Shown here: positions 1 through 8,092 of the stretch, in pieces
Layout of the letters: every line of letters begins with the position of its first letter
How positions within the stretch are numbered: the stretch's first letter is position 1
Assembly (NCBI RefSeq): GCF_900109745.1
Contig: NZ_FOAV01000006.1
Coordinates: 62,001 to 126,000 of the forward strand
Direction of reading: 5' to 3'
Origin: Roseateles sp. YR242
GTDB taxonomy: Bacteria > Pseudomonadota > Gammaproteobacteria > Burkholderiales > Burkholderiaceae_C
Length of the DNA: 64,000 nucleotides
The notes under the pieces: generated by a model
Told to the model about the DNA's origin: nothing
What the model saw: only the letters and a program-made list of their open reading frames with translations
Databases searched by the model: none
Translations under genes and position numbers: made by a program

Positions 1-272
1 TCCAGCACCGTGGCGGCATAGGGTGCACTGGACAGTGCCCGCTCGGTGACACTGCCGGTCACCACCACGGTGGGAAGACGGGCCGCGACGGCTGGCGAAC
101 CCTCGGGCGTTTGCGTCCGGGCCGATGGCGCCGGTTCCTGCGTCCGGGCCGATGGCGCCGGCTCCTGCGTCCGGGCCAACGGCCCAGGCTCCTGGGTCTG
201 GGCCAGCGCAGCACCCATGCTGCACAGGCCACCCAGCACCAGTGTCGATCCGACACGTCTTCTCAACATCAT
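1..272 (-). CDS. TonB-dependent outer-membrane receptor-like protein, N-terminus only
   Basis: Only the first 90 codons are in the window; the gene runs off the left edge. The start is the ATG at 272, followed at once by a second ATG. The product begins with a basic signal peptide (MMLRRRVGSTLVLGG...) with a likely cleavage site after ALA-Q near residue 22. A repetitive linker of nine-residue units follows (ARTQEPAPS type), then LPTVVVTGS...APYAATVL, which resembles the start of the plug domain of TonB-dependent receptors. The gene starts four bases after the stop of the fused oxidase subunit I/III gene, so it is probably in the oxidase operon. The substrate cannot be read from this fragment; copper or a siderophore would fit the context. 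Family assignment rests on the signal peptide and plug start only. Confidence 0.6.
   Translation of the reverse strand, partial: MMLRRRVGSTLVLGGLCSMGAALAQTQEPGPLARTQEPAPSARTQEPAPSARTQTPEGSPAVAARLPTVVVTGSVTERALSSAPYAATVL
113..204 (-). repeat. 27-bp tandem repeat inside the receptor-like gene
   Basis: Three adjacent 27-base units (113-139, 140-166, 167-193) and a partial fourth differ by only a few substitutions. The unit is a multiple of three, so copy-number change would keep the frame and only alter the length of the Pro/Ala/Gln/Glu linker between signal peptide and plug. Confidence 0.85.
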
Positions 273-276
273 CCGT

Positions 277-2865
277 TCATCCTCCCCAGGCCACCAGCGA
301 TGGCCACCACAACACCAACACGCCCTGCACACAGCACCAGCCCCACAGGAGCCGGATGTTGTCCCAGGTGTTCCTCTGACGGGGCCTCACCAGACCCGCG
401 AGTATCCGCGCTGCCAGGTAGACCGCCAGCCATCCCAGCATCAGCACATGCAGGCCCTGATAGCCCAGCAGCGCGGCCAGCGTCCCGGTCCAGGCGTCAG
501 TGGTCGGCGCCGGACCAGCGCCCAGCGCCGCCCGTCGTCCGAGCTCGAAGCTGGCCGCGCACAGCCCCCACGCCGGCAACAGCCACACGGCCCGCCAGCC
601 GGACAGCCCGTGAATCTTCAGACCACGGCCTGCCAGGCACAGCAGGCCGAAGCTCACCCCGTACCCGACCGTGATCAGCCCGCTCACACCGAGCGCCGGC
701 AAGGCCGCGCCCGGCGGCGGGCAGACTGCGAGCCGCATGGCCACATGCAGATGGGCAAACCCGATGGACGCCAACACGGAGGCCCCCACCACGATCACGA
801 TCCAGGTGGCCCAGTACGACGGTGCCATCCGGCCCTGCGCCCCCAGTGGTAGCCAGCGCCCCTGCGCCACCTCCGCCTCGGCGACCAGCGGATGCGGATC
901 GGTCTGCCACAACCAGCGCCAGATCGCCACGACGGCCAACACGAGGCCGGCCAGCGTGCCCGCCGTGCTCTTGACCGTCATCAACAGGAAAAAGGCGGCC
1001 GTGCCCACGGCGGCCAGCACCGGCCAGACGCTGTCGCCGGCCAGGGTCGCGACGCGCCGGGGTTCGGCCGCCACGGGGCTGGTGATCAGCGTCTCGCGCC
1101 CCCCCGTCACCGTGCCGGGCAACCAGTGCCCGCCGGCCACCACCTCCTGGTGCAGCCAGGGGTGTTGCCACAGCGGCTCTTGATGCGCCACATGGGGAAT
1201 GCTGCGCGTGCCGTAGTCCTCGGCCGGCAGCCACTCCAGCGTAGGCGATCGCCAGGGATCCTGATGCTCCTGCTCGGGGCCGCGCTGGGTGCGTACCAGG
1301 TCGATCAAAAACAGCAGCACGCCCAAAGCAATCACCACGGCCCCCAGCGACGACAACAGGTTGGGCCACTCCAGGCCCAGACCCGCTTCATAGGTGTGCA
1401 CCCGCCGTGGCATGCCCAGCAAGCCGGCGATGTGCATGGGAAAGAAGGCCAGATTGAAACCGCCGAAGATCAGCCCGAACACCCAGCGCCCGGCCTGTTC
1501 GGACAGGGGCCGCCCCCGCCACAGTGGCATCCAGTGGTAGAGCCCGGCAAACATCGGCAGCACCATGCCCCCAATCAGCACGTAGTGGAGATGGCCTACA
1601 ACGAAATAACTGTCGTGGGCTTGCCAGTCGAAGGGCAGCAGCGCGAGCATCACGCCGGTCAACCCGCCCAGCACGAAGGCGGCGAGAAACCCGGTGACAA
1701 AGAGCGCAGCCGTCGTCCAGCGCACCTGGCCGCGCCACAGGGTGCCAATCCAGGCAAAGATCTGCAGCGCCCCGGGCACCGCGATGGCGACGCTGAACAG
1801 CGACACCAGGCTGGGGCCCAGCCCGCCCAATCCGGCGGTGAACATGTGGTGCACCCACAGCAGGAAGCTCAGCGCCCCCACCGCACACAGGGCCGTCACC
1901 ACCGCGTTGCGTCCGATCAGGGGCGTGCGCGCCAGCGCCGGCAGCATGGTGGAGACCAGGCCGGCGGCCGGCAGGAAGATGATGTAGACCTCCGGATGAC
2001 CGAAGAACCAGAACAGGTGTTGCCAGAGCAGCGGATCCCCGCCACGGGTGGCATCAAAGATGGGCCAGTCGAAGGCGCGCTCCACCTCCAGCAGCGCCGT
2101 GCCGGCGATCACCGCCGGAAACGCCAGCACGATCATGCCGCCCACCACCAGCATGGACCAGGCATACACCGGCATGCGGGCCAGGCTCATGCCCGGCGCG
2201 CGGGTCATGAGAATGCCGGTGATCAGCTCGATGGCCCCAGCAATGGCGGAGATCTCGATGAAGCCGATGCCCAGCAGCCAGAAGTCGGCATTCAGGCCCG
2301 GGGACCAGGCGCGGCTGCTGAGCGGCGGGTACATGAACCAGCCCCCATCCGGGGCCAGTTGCCAGAACAGCGTGGCATAAAAGGCCAATCCGCCGATGGC
2401 GTAGGCCCAGAACGCAAAGGCGGAGAGCCGGGGGAACGGCAGGTCCCGCGCGCCCAGCATGTTGGGCAGGAGGTAGACCGCCAGCGCCTCCACCATGGGC
2501 ACGGCGAAGAGAAACATCATCACCGTGCCATGCATGGTGAATAGTTGCTGGTAAACCGGTGCGCTGAACAGCGTCAGGCCCGGCGCCGCGAGCTGGGCCC
2601 GCATCAGCAGCGCCAGCACGCCGCCCAGCACCAGGAACAAGAAGGCGGTGGCAATGTAGAGCTTGCCGATGAAGACGTTGTTGACGCTGCCGATGCGCCG
2701 CCAGCCGCGCGGCGGTGCCCAGGCCGCCTCCAGGCGCTCCAGTTCACCCGTGGGCCTGGGCAGACGGCTCAGCGGTGGCGGCCGGGTCACGGCGCCGCCC
2801 TCCCCAGCTGGGACGCAGGCGACGCGCAGCGGGCAGGCATCCGGCGCTCGGGGGTCATGGCCCAT
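277..2865 (-). CDS. ctaD: caa3-type cytochrome c oxidase, fused subunit I + III
   Basis: A polytopic membrane protein of 862 residues that reduces oxygen to water and pumps protons. Residues of about 60-560 are heme-copper oxidase subunit I: MHGTVMM carries a low-spin heme ligand, GHPEVYIIF carries the CuB His and the cross-linked Tyr, WVHHMFT supplies the other CuB ligands and VGHLHYVL the heme ligands. Residues of about 630-862 form a subunit III-like helical block, so I and III are one polypeptide, as in some caa3 oxidases; a stand-alone subunit I is about 530-550 residues. The start overlaps the end of coxB by 11 bases, which suggests coupling; a GTG at about 2790 is an alternative start. 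A receptor-like gene follows after four bases. Confidence 0.93.
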   Translation of the reverse strand: MGHDPRAPDACPLRVACVPAGEGGAVTRPPPLSRLPRPTGELERLEAAWAPPRGWRRIGSVNNVFIGKLYIATAFLFLVLGGVLALLMRAQLAAPGLTLFSAPVYQQLFTMHGTVMMFLFAVPMVEALAVYLLPNMLGARDLPFPRLSAFAFWAYAIGGLAFYATLFWQLAPDGGWFMYPPLSSRAWSPGLNADFWLLGIGFIEISAIAGAIELITGILMTRAPGMSLARMPVYAWSMLVVGGMIVLAFPAVIAGTALLEVERAFDWPIFDATRGGDPLLWQHLFWFFGHPEVYIIFLPAAGLVSTMLPALARTPLIGRNAVVTALCAVGALSFLLWVHHMFTAGLGGLGPSLVSLFSVAIAVPGALQIFAWIGTLWRGQVRWTTAALFVTGFLAAFVLGGLTGVMLALLPFDWQAHDSYFVVGHLHYVLIGGMVLPMFAGLYHWMPLWRGRPLSEQAGRWVFGLIFGGFNLAFFPMHIAGLLGMPRRVHTYEAGLGLEWPNLLSSLGAVVIALGVLLFLIDLVRTQRGPEQEHQDPWRSPTLEWLPAEDYGTRSIPHVAHQEPLWQHPWLHQEVVAGGHWLPGTVTGGRETLITSPVAAEPRRVATLAGDSVWPVLAAVGTAAFFLLMTVKSTAGTLAGLVLAVVAIWRWLWQTDPHPLVAEAEVAQGRWLPLGAQGRMAPSYWATWIVIVVGASVLASIGFAHLHVAMRLAVCPPPGAALPALGVSGLITVGYGVSFGLLCLAGRGLKIHGLSGWRAVWLLPAWGLCAASFELGRRAALGAGPAPTTDAWTGTLAALLGYQGLHVLMLGWLAVYLAARILAGLVRPRQRNTWDNIRLLWGWCCVQGVLVLWWPSLVAWGG

Positions 2866-3802
2866 CCTCCAGGAAAGCCGCCAGCGCGTCGATCTCCTGG
2901 GCAGGCAGATGTCGAAAGGTCGGCATGCGGGCGCCGGGCTTGATCGCCTGCGCGTCCGTGATCCACCGCTTCAGGGCTTCCCGGCCGCTGGACTGGCGCA
3001 GTACGCCAGCCCCCAGCCACAGACGCTGGGTGACCCCGGTGAGATCGGGGCCCAGCCCCTCGGCGGCCACCTCGCTGCGACCGCGTACCGTGTGGCACGC
3101 GGCGCAGCCCCGGTCACGGAACAGGTCCGCGCCACGCAGGGACAGTGGTTGCGCGGCGGGGGCCGGTGGCTGCGATGGCTGGGCCTGGCGCCGCCGCCAC
3201 GCATCGAAATCCTCCGGTGCCATCGCCACCACCTGCAGCACCATGCCTGCGTGCTGCGTGCCGCAATATTCAGCACAGGGCCCGCGGTACACCCCCGGCG
3301 TGCTCGCGGTGAAGCTCAGCCGGTTCAGCCGCCCCGGCACCAGGTCCATCTTGCCGTTGAGCGAAGGCACCCACAAGCTGTGGATCACGTCACCCGAGGC
3401 CAGCGTGAGCCTCACGGTGCGCCCGGCCGGCACGCGCAGCTCATTGGCCGAGGCGAAGGCCGGCAGGCCGCCGTCTTCGGCATAACGCAGATCCCACCAC
3501 CACATCCGGCCGGTCACCGTGACCTGCAGCGATCCGGCGGGCGCCACATCGTCCAGCCCCTCGCTGCGCCCCATGCTCCAGGCCAGCAAGCCGCCAAAGA
3601 CCAGCGCCGGCAACACCAAGCCGCCGCCCCAGATCCACCAGCCTTCGGCCACGGGCCGCCGTTTTTGCCAGAGCAGCGCGCCTGCCAGCACCACCATGGC
3701 CAGCACAAAGGCGCCCACCCCCACCCACAGGCTGGTCTCGATGATGGCCGCCAGCGCCGACGCCTCCGGGCTGGCGGGTTGCATCACGTCGCTGAGGCTC
3801 AT
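2855..3802 (-). CDS. coxB: cytochrome c oxidase subunit II with C-terminal cytochrome c domain
   Basis: This 315-residue protein takes electrons from cytochrome c and passes them through CuA to subunit I. Two transmembrane helices lie at about residues 24-45 and 57-77. The cupredoxin domain carries the CuA ligands His141, Cys176, Cys180, His184 and Met187 in CAEYCGTQHAGM. A Pro/Ala/Gln linker at about 206-220 leads to a cytochrome c domain with CAACH at 233-237 and a distal Met in ARMPTF. That tail defines a caa3-type enzyme. The start (ATG at 3802) overlaps the upstream cytochrome gene by four bases (ATGA) and the 3' end overlaps the subunit I/III gene by 11 bases. Confidence 0.95.
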   Translation of the reverse strand: MSLSDVMQPASPEASALAAIIETSLWVGVGAFVLAMVVLAGALLWQKRRPVAEGWWIWGGGLVLPALVFGGLLAWSMGRSEGLDDVAPAGSLQVTVTGRMWWWDLRYAEDGGLPAFASANELRVPAGRTVRLTLASGDVIHSLWVPSLNGKMDLVPGRLNRLSFTASTPGVYRGPCAEYCGTQHAGMVLQVVAMAPEDFDAWRRRQAQPSQPPAPAAQPLSLRGADLFRDRGCAACHTVRGRSEVAAEGLGPDLTGVTQRLWLGAGVLRQSSGREALKRWITDAQAIKPGARMPTFRHLPAQEIDALAAFLEDGP

Positions 3803-4203
3803 TGGAGCGACAGCAGATAGCCGGCCATGTCGCGTGCGTCAGTGGCGGAGACTCCCAGGCGCGGCATGGTCGCGCCCGGAACCACGCCGGGAGGATCCAT
3901 CAGCCATTGCTGCAGGCCCTGCGGCGTGTTGGGCCACTGCCCGGCGATGTAGCTGCGGCGGCCGAAGTCCGTCAACGCAGGTGCCAGCCGGGAATCACCG
4001 GCCACGCCGGGAATCCGGTGGCAGCTGCCACATTGGTATTGGGCCATCAGGGCCTGTCCGCGGGCCAGGTCAGCGCCGGGCACCTGCCAGCGCCTCAGGG
4101 GTTCCGGGGCGTCTTCGCTGCAGGCGGCCAGGCCCAGGCTCATCCCCGCGCCCGACAGCACGCCCAGCATCACGCCAGGCAGCCGCCGGTGCCGGTGGAC
4201 CAT
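3799..4203 (-). CDS. lipoprotein cytochrome c of the oxidase operon
   Basis: A monoheme c-type cytochrome, probably a lipid-anchored periplasmic electron donor to the oxidase or an extra subunit. The chosen ATG at 4203 gives 134 residues starting MVHRHRRLPG with a hydrophobic stretch ending GLAAC, a good lipobox. The heme motif is CGSCH and a probable Met ligand lies in ATMPRLG near the C-terminus. An in-frame ATG at 4275 would add a hydrophobic leader, but the lipoprotein signal fits the later start. It is first in the oxidase operon, overlaps coxB by four bases and is divergent from the diheme cytochrome at 4420. Confidence 0.82.
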   Translation of the reverse strand: MVHRHRRLPGVMLGVLSGAGMSLGLAACSEDAPEPLRRWQVPGADLARGQALMAQYQCGSCHRIPGVAGDSRLAPALTDFGRRSYIAGQWPNTPQGLQQWLMDPPGVVPGATMPRLGVSATDARDMAGYLLSLQ

Positions 4204-4362
4204 CGTGGCCGGGGCAGGTGCCAGGACATTTGCCAGGCCACGCGCCAGGTGGATGAGCAGGACAGGAATGGGCATCGCCGCGCTGGAGCACGCGGCGTGC
4301 CCGGCCCTGGCCGCATCAGCAGCCCTTGTTGGCATGGCCCATGGGGCCTTCGCTTGGGCCCC

Positions 4363-4386
4363 GCCCTCGCCCTCGCCCTCGCCCTT
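4363..4386 (+). repeat. GCCCTC hexanucleotide tandem repeat
   Basis: Four near-perfect hexamers (gccctc x3, then gccctt) lie in the 216-base gap between two divergent cytochrome genes, so the array is in or near both promoters. Slippage here could change promoter spacing; that is inference. Confidence 0.7.
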
Positions 4387-4419
4387 GCGCTTGGGCATTG
4401 CGCTTGCCGTGCGCCGCCC

Positions 4420-5340
4420 ATGTTGCTCTCCAGCCGCCCCTTGCGCGTTGTGGCCGCCACCCTGTTGGTGGCCGCGTTGCTGGGTGCCGGTGGCGCGCTG
4501 GCCTTCGTCTGGGGCGGTTTCTATGACGTCAGCGCCACGGGGTCCCACTGGCGGCCCGTGCATCGGCTGCTGGAGGTGGCCCTCAGGCAATCCGTGCGGC
4601 AGCGGGCCGCTTCGGTCACCCCGCCGGTGGGCCTGGCCGACCCGGCCCGGCAACTGCAAGGGGCGGCGTGTTTTCGTGATCGCTGCGTGGCCTGCCACGG
4701 CGCGCCGGGCATTCCGCCCGAGGCCTTTGCGCTAGGCCTGCAGCCGGTGCCGAGCTCGCTGGTCGAGGCCACCCGGCACTGGCGCCCGGCCGAGCTCTAC
4801 TGGATCACCCGCCACGGCATCAAGATGAGCGGCATGCCCGCCTGGGAATACCGGCTGGGCGAGGAGGAACTCTGGGCCGTGGTGGCCTTTCTGGACCAGT
4901 TGCCCACTCTGACACCGGACGGGTACCGACGCCTGACCGCCTCCGCCGCCACTTCCGCCAGCTGCCACGCCATTCCGGAAAGTCCGGCAGCGGAGACGAC
5001 GGGGTGGGCGCCGGACGGCATGATTCACGAGGCGGACGGGCGCTCCGCGAGCCGTGACAGCAGTGATCGCTGGGCCAGCGCCCGCCGAGCCCTGGCCCAG
5101 CACGGCTGTGTGGCCTGCCACATGATCCCGGGCGTGGTGGGGCCGGAGACGGGCGTGGGCCCGCGGCTGGAAGGCCTGGCCGGCCGGCAACGCATCGGCA
5201 GCAAGGTGCCCGCCGACGAGGAGGGTCTGTCGCGATGGATCCGGGATCCGCAGGCCATGGACCCGCACACCGCGATGCCCACCGTCGGCATCAGCGAAAC
5301 GCAGGCCCGATTGATGGCGGACTACCTGCTCAAACATTGA
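4420..5340 (+). CDS. membrane-anchored diheme cytochrome c
   Basis: A 306-residue periplasmic cytochrome with an N-terminal hydrophobic anchor or signal at about residues 8-32. It has two heme c motifs, CVACH at 89-93 and CVACH at 230-234. The first domain ends near residue 165 with Met ligands available in KMSGMP; the second has AMPTVG near its C-terminus, matching the single domain of the cytochrome encoded across the intergenic gap. A SASCH sequence at 179-183 lacks the second Cys and is not a heme site. Start ATG at 4420 was chosen because coding-like sequence and the signal begin there. It is divergent from the caa3 operon, so a role in electron delivery to that oxidase is likely but inferred. 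Confidence 0.85.
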   Translation: MLLSSRPLRVVAATLLVAALLGAGGALAFVWGGFYDVSATGSHWRPVHRLLEVALRQSVRQRAASVTPPVGLADPARQLQGAACFRDRCVACHGAPGIPPEAFALGLQPVPSSLVEATRHWRPAELYWITRHGIKMSGMPAWEYRLGEEELWAVVAFLDQLPTLTPDGYRRLTASAATSASCHAIPESPAAETTGWAPDGMIHEADGRSASRDSSDRWASARRALAQHGCVACHMIPGVVGPETGVGPRLEGLAGRQRIGSKVPADEEGLSRWIRDPQAMDPHTAMPTVGISETQARLMADYLLKH

Positions 5341-5421
5341 TTAGTTCTCCTGACTCGTTTGAACCAAATACTCCACCACACCCACCCATCAGCATCACCA
5401 CTCTTTTCCGGCGCCTAGGTA

Positions 5422-5552
5422 ATCTGCACACGTCCATGAGTCGAAGTGACCCCGAACTGGCATGGGGCACCAGGCGCCAACCACCGCCATAGCGGGCGCT
5501 ATGACGAGGATTGGGAACGTTGCGGACTCCGCTTCCCCGCTGGTCCCGTCGT
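5422..5552 (-). repeat. miniature inverted-repeat element, copy A (diverged)
   Basis: This stretch aligns, in reverse orientation, with the full-length element at 33957-34110: it shares the CTGCA end, the GTGACCC block near 5446, the palindromic core GCCATAGCGGGCGCTATG at 5487-5504 and a following cGAgGATT..AACG block. Identity is roughly 70 per cent by eye. Confidence 0.6.
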
Positions 5553-5555
5553 CCC

Positions 5556-6071
5556 ATGCCCCCCTCTACGCCCCGTCCGTTGCCCTCATCACTACCTTCA
5601 CCCGAGCGGACCTCCACGCTGGCGCGCACACGAGACGCGCCGCCCTTGTCCGGGGCTGTGAACAACCTGGTGAACCCTGTGGCACATGAGGCCCATGAAG
5701 CACATGAGGCCTATGAGAACCTTGAGGCCAGTGACGCCCGCACCGCAGACCGGCTCTCGCCTTGGTGGCACGCCTGCCGCCAGATCGACATCGGGCTCGC
5801 GGACCTGCGGCAGGCCGTCCATTCGCAATGTGCCGACCAGCCTGACCAGGAAGAGATCCTGGCCGCCCTGGAGGAGACCATCCGGGAGGTCGTGGCAGGC
5901 CTTCTGGAATTTTCCCAATCGCTGATGACGACCACCCCCGATCTACTGGACACCGCACCGCAGCCCCCTTTGGACGACGAGCTGGTCGAGCTGATGGACC
6001 ACAACGGTTTCACCGAACTTCGTCTGGCGGACACCCTTCAAACCGCGCTGAACCGGTTATGCAGACCTTAG
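5556..6071 (+). CDS. hypothetical protein
   Basis: No family recognised. The C-terminal 110 residues look like a real acidic, helical protein (LADLRQAV..., EEILAALEETIREVV..., DDELVELMDHNG). A short HEA repeat (HEAHEAHEAYE) lies before it. The start is uncertain: ATG at 5556 is used, but no good ribosome site is visible, and GTG codons at 5658, 5670 and 5679 would give a protein of about 130 residues starting just before the HEA repeat. The gene sits between two copies of the miniature repeat element, which may have displaced its original promoter. Confidence 0.5.
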   Translation: MPPSTPRPLPSSLPSPERTSTLARTRDAPPLSGAVNNLVNPVAHEAHEAHEAYENLEASDARTADRLSPWWHACRQIDIGLADLRQAVHSQCADQPDQEEILAALEETIREVVAGLLEFSQSLMTTTPDLLDTAPQPPLDDELVELMDHNGFTELRLADTLQTALNRLCRP

Positions 6072-6074
6072 GGA

Positions 6075-6150
6075 AACCTCTGCATAACGCCTTGCAGCCG
6101 ATGTGACCCCGATTCGGCGGTTCGCGGCGTCGCGGGAGATATGCGGAGGG
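6075..6150 (+). repeat. miniature inverted-repeat element, copy B (internally deleted)
   Basis: The left 60 bases match the left half of the 34-kb copy (AACCTCTGCA, then ACGCC, TGACCCCG, TTCGGCGG), and the last 18 bases match its right end (CGCGGGAG..ATGCGGAGG). The palindromic core and the right half are missing, so this looks like a deletion derivative with both terminal inverted repeats retained. Confidence 0.65.
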
Positions 6151-6219
6151 TCCCTTGGGGCCCCACCCTTGATGCATTGAGCGTCGGCCTGCGGGCACCC
6201 CGATTGCTAGCTGCTCTGC

Positions 6220-8010
6220 ATGGGAACCGTCGGCGATCAACTCATCCACCGCCTCCAGGCCTGGGGCGTGCGGCGGGTATTCGGCTATCCCGGCGACGGC
6301 ATCAACGGTCTGATGGGTGCCATGCGCCGGGCCGGTGACGCGATGGAATTCATACAAGCCCGGCATGAGGAACTGGCCGCCTTCATGGCCTGCGCCCATG
6401 CCAAGTTCACCGGCGAGGTGGGCGTGTGCATGGCCACCTCGGGCCCGGGCGCCATTCATCTGCTCAATGGTTTGTACGACGCCAAGGCCGACCATCAGCC
6501 GGTGGTGGCCATCATCGGGCAGCAGGCCCGCTCCGCCATGGGTGGGGACTACCAGCAGGAAGTGGACCTGCACAGCCTGTTCAAGGATGTTGCCCACGAA
6601 TATGTGCAGACCGTGATGGTGCCGGCGCAGGTGCGCCATGTGCTGGACCGGGCCATGCGCATCGCGCGGGATCACCGCGCCGTCACCTGCGTGATCCTCC
6701 CGCATGACGTGCAGGCGCTGGAAGCCGTGGAGGAACCGCCGCGTGAACACGGCACGGTGCACTCGGGCATCGGCACCACCGGCATCGCCCAGGTGCCTCC
6801 CACCGAAGAACTGGAACGCGCCGCCGCCGTGCTCAATGCGGGGGCACGTGTGGCCCTGCTCGTGGGGGCCGGCGCGCTGCACGCCACCGCCGAGGTCATG
6901 GCCGTGGCAGACAAGCTCGGCGCGGGTGTGGCCAAGGCCCTGTTGGGCAAGATGGCGGTGCCGGACACCCTGCCCTACGTCACTGGCGCCATCGGCCTGC
7001 TGGGCACCGTGCCGAGCTGGGAAATGATGGAGCGCTGCGACACCCTGCTGATGATTGGCTCCAGCTTCCCTTACGGCGAATACCTGCCCAAGGAAGGCCA
7101 GGCGCGCGGTGTGCAGATCGACCTCGACCCGCGTCACCTCGGGCTGCGTTATCCCATGGAGGTCAATCTCGCCGGGGACGCCGCCTTGACGCTGCGTGAG
7201 CTGCTGCCCCTGCTGGAACAGCGCACCGACCTGCGCTGGCGCCATGAGATCCAGACCAACGTCGGGCGCTGGTGGGAGGTGGTGCAGGCCCGTGCCATGG
7301 TGGATGCCTCGCCGCTGAATCCGCAGCGGGTGTTCTGGGAACTGTCACCCCGGCTGCCCGACGACGTCATCATCACTGCAGATTCCGGCAGCACGGCCGC
7401 CTGGTACGCCCGGGACCTCAAGGCGCGCGACGGCATGATGGGTTCACTCTCTGGCGGCCTGGCCAGCATGGGCTCGGCCATTCCCTACGCGCTCGCCGCG
7501 AAGTTTGCGCATCCGCAACGTCCGGTCGTAGCGCTGCTGGGCGATGGCGCGATGCAGATGATGGGTATCAATGCGCTGATCACGGTCGCCCATCATTGGC
7601 AGCGCTGGAAAGACCCGCGCCTGGTCATCATGGTGCTGGACAACGGCGACCTCAACATGGTGACGTGGGAGCAGCGTGTGATGAGCGGCGACCCCCGCTT
7701 CGAAGATTCGCAGGCGCTGCCGCCCTTTGCCTACGCGGAATACGCCCGCATGCTGGGCCTGGGGGGCCTGAAGGTGGACCACCCCGAGGACATCGGCCCC
7801 GCCTGGGATGCTGCCCTGCAGTCCGACCGCCCCATGCTGCTGCAGATGGTGGCCGACCCCAATGTTCCGCCGCTGCCGCCCAAGGTGTCGGCCGCGCAGC
7901 TCAAGTCCTACCTCATGTCCCTGCTGAAGGGGGACCCCCAGGCCCGTCAGACCGTGATCGCAACCGCGCTGGACTGGTGGGCCGGTGTGAGGCCGGACCG
8001 GGGGTCTTAG
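6220..8010 (+). CDS. ThDP-dependent pyruvate oxidase/dehydrogenase-like enzyme
   Basis: This 596-residue protein has the three-domain fold of the acetolactate synthase/pyruvate oxidase family. Residues of about 5-170 are the pyrimidine-binding domain with the catalytic Glu near residue 50 (ARHEELAAF) and the ATSGPGA loop. About 190-330 is the central domain. About 360-550 is the diphosphate-binding domain with GDGAM near 442 and a downstream Asn motif (LDNGDLNM). The length fits PoxB-type quinone-dependent pyruvate dehydrogenases (about 570-600), which decarboxylate pyruvate to acetate and CO2 and pass electrons to quinone; acetolactate synthase-like or oxalyl-CoA-type activity cannot be excluded. 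It precedes the PQQ-type dehydrogenase in the same direction with an 82-base gap. Confidence 0.8.
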   Translation: MGTVGDQLIHRLQAWGVRRVFGYPGDGINGLMGAMRRAGDAMEFIQARHEELAAFMACAHAKFTGEVGVCMATSGPGAIHLLNGLYDAKADHQPVVAIIGQQARSAMGGDYQQEVDLHSLFKDVAHEYVQTVMVPAQVRHVLDRAMRIARDHRAVTCVILPHDVQALEAVEEPPREHGTVHSGIGTTGIAQVPPTEELERAAAVLNAGARVALLVGAGALHATAEVMAVADKLGAGVAKALLGKMAVPDTLPYVTGAIGLLGTVPSWEMMERCDTLLMIGSSFPYGEYLPKEGQARGVQIDLDPRHLGLRYPMEVNLAGDAALTLRELLPLLEQRTDLRWRHEIQTNVGRWWEVVQARAMVDASPLNPQRVFWELSPRLPDDVIITADSGSTAAWYARDLKARDGMMGSLSGGLASMGSAIPYALAAKFAHPQRPVVALLGDGAMQMMGINALITVAHHWQRWKDPRLVIMVLDNGDLNMVTWEQRVMSGDPRFEDSQALPPFAYAEYARMLGLGGLKVDHPEDIGPAWDAALQSDRPMLLQMVADPNVPPLPPKVSAAQLKSYLMSLLKGDPQARQTVIATALDWWAGVRPDRGS

Positions 8011-8024
8011 CCCCCCCTGCCGCT

Positions 8025-8070
8025 CATCCATTGATTCATTCATTGAATCCTTCATCGATTCATTCATTGC
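8025..8070 (+). repeat. ATTCATTCATTGA short direct repeats
   Basis: The gap between two genes holds two copies of gattcattcattg separated by about 20 bases plus shorter CATT units. This low-GC, repetitive stretch stands out from its surroundings. No hairpin or promoter could be assigned. Confidence 0.6.
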
Positions 8071-8092
8071 AGCCCACTGCCCGGAGCGTTTC

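Noticed and set aside
892-2544. 550-codon open frame antisense to the oxidase subunit I/III gene
   Set aside because: Composition is Gln/His/Arg-rich and mirrors the high GC third positions of the real gene; no domain or ribosome site.
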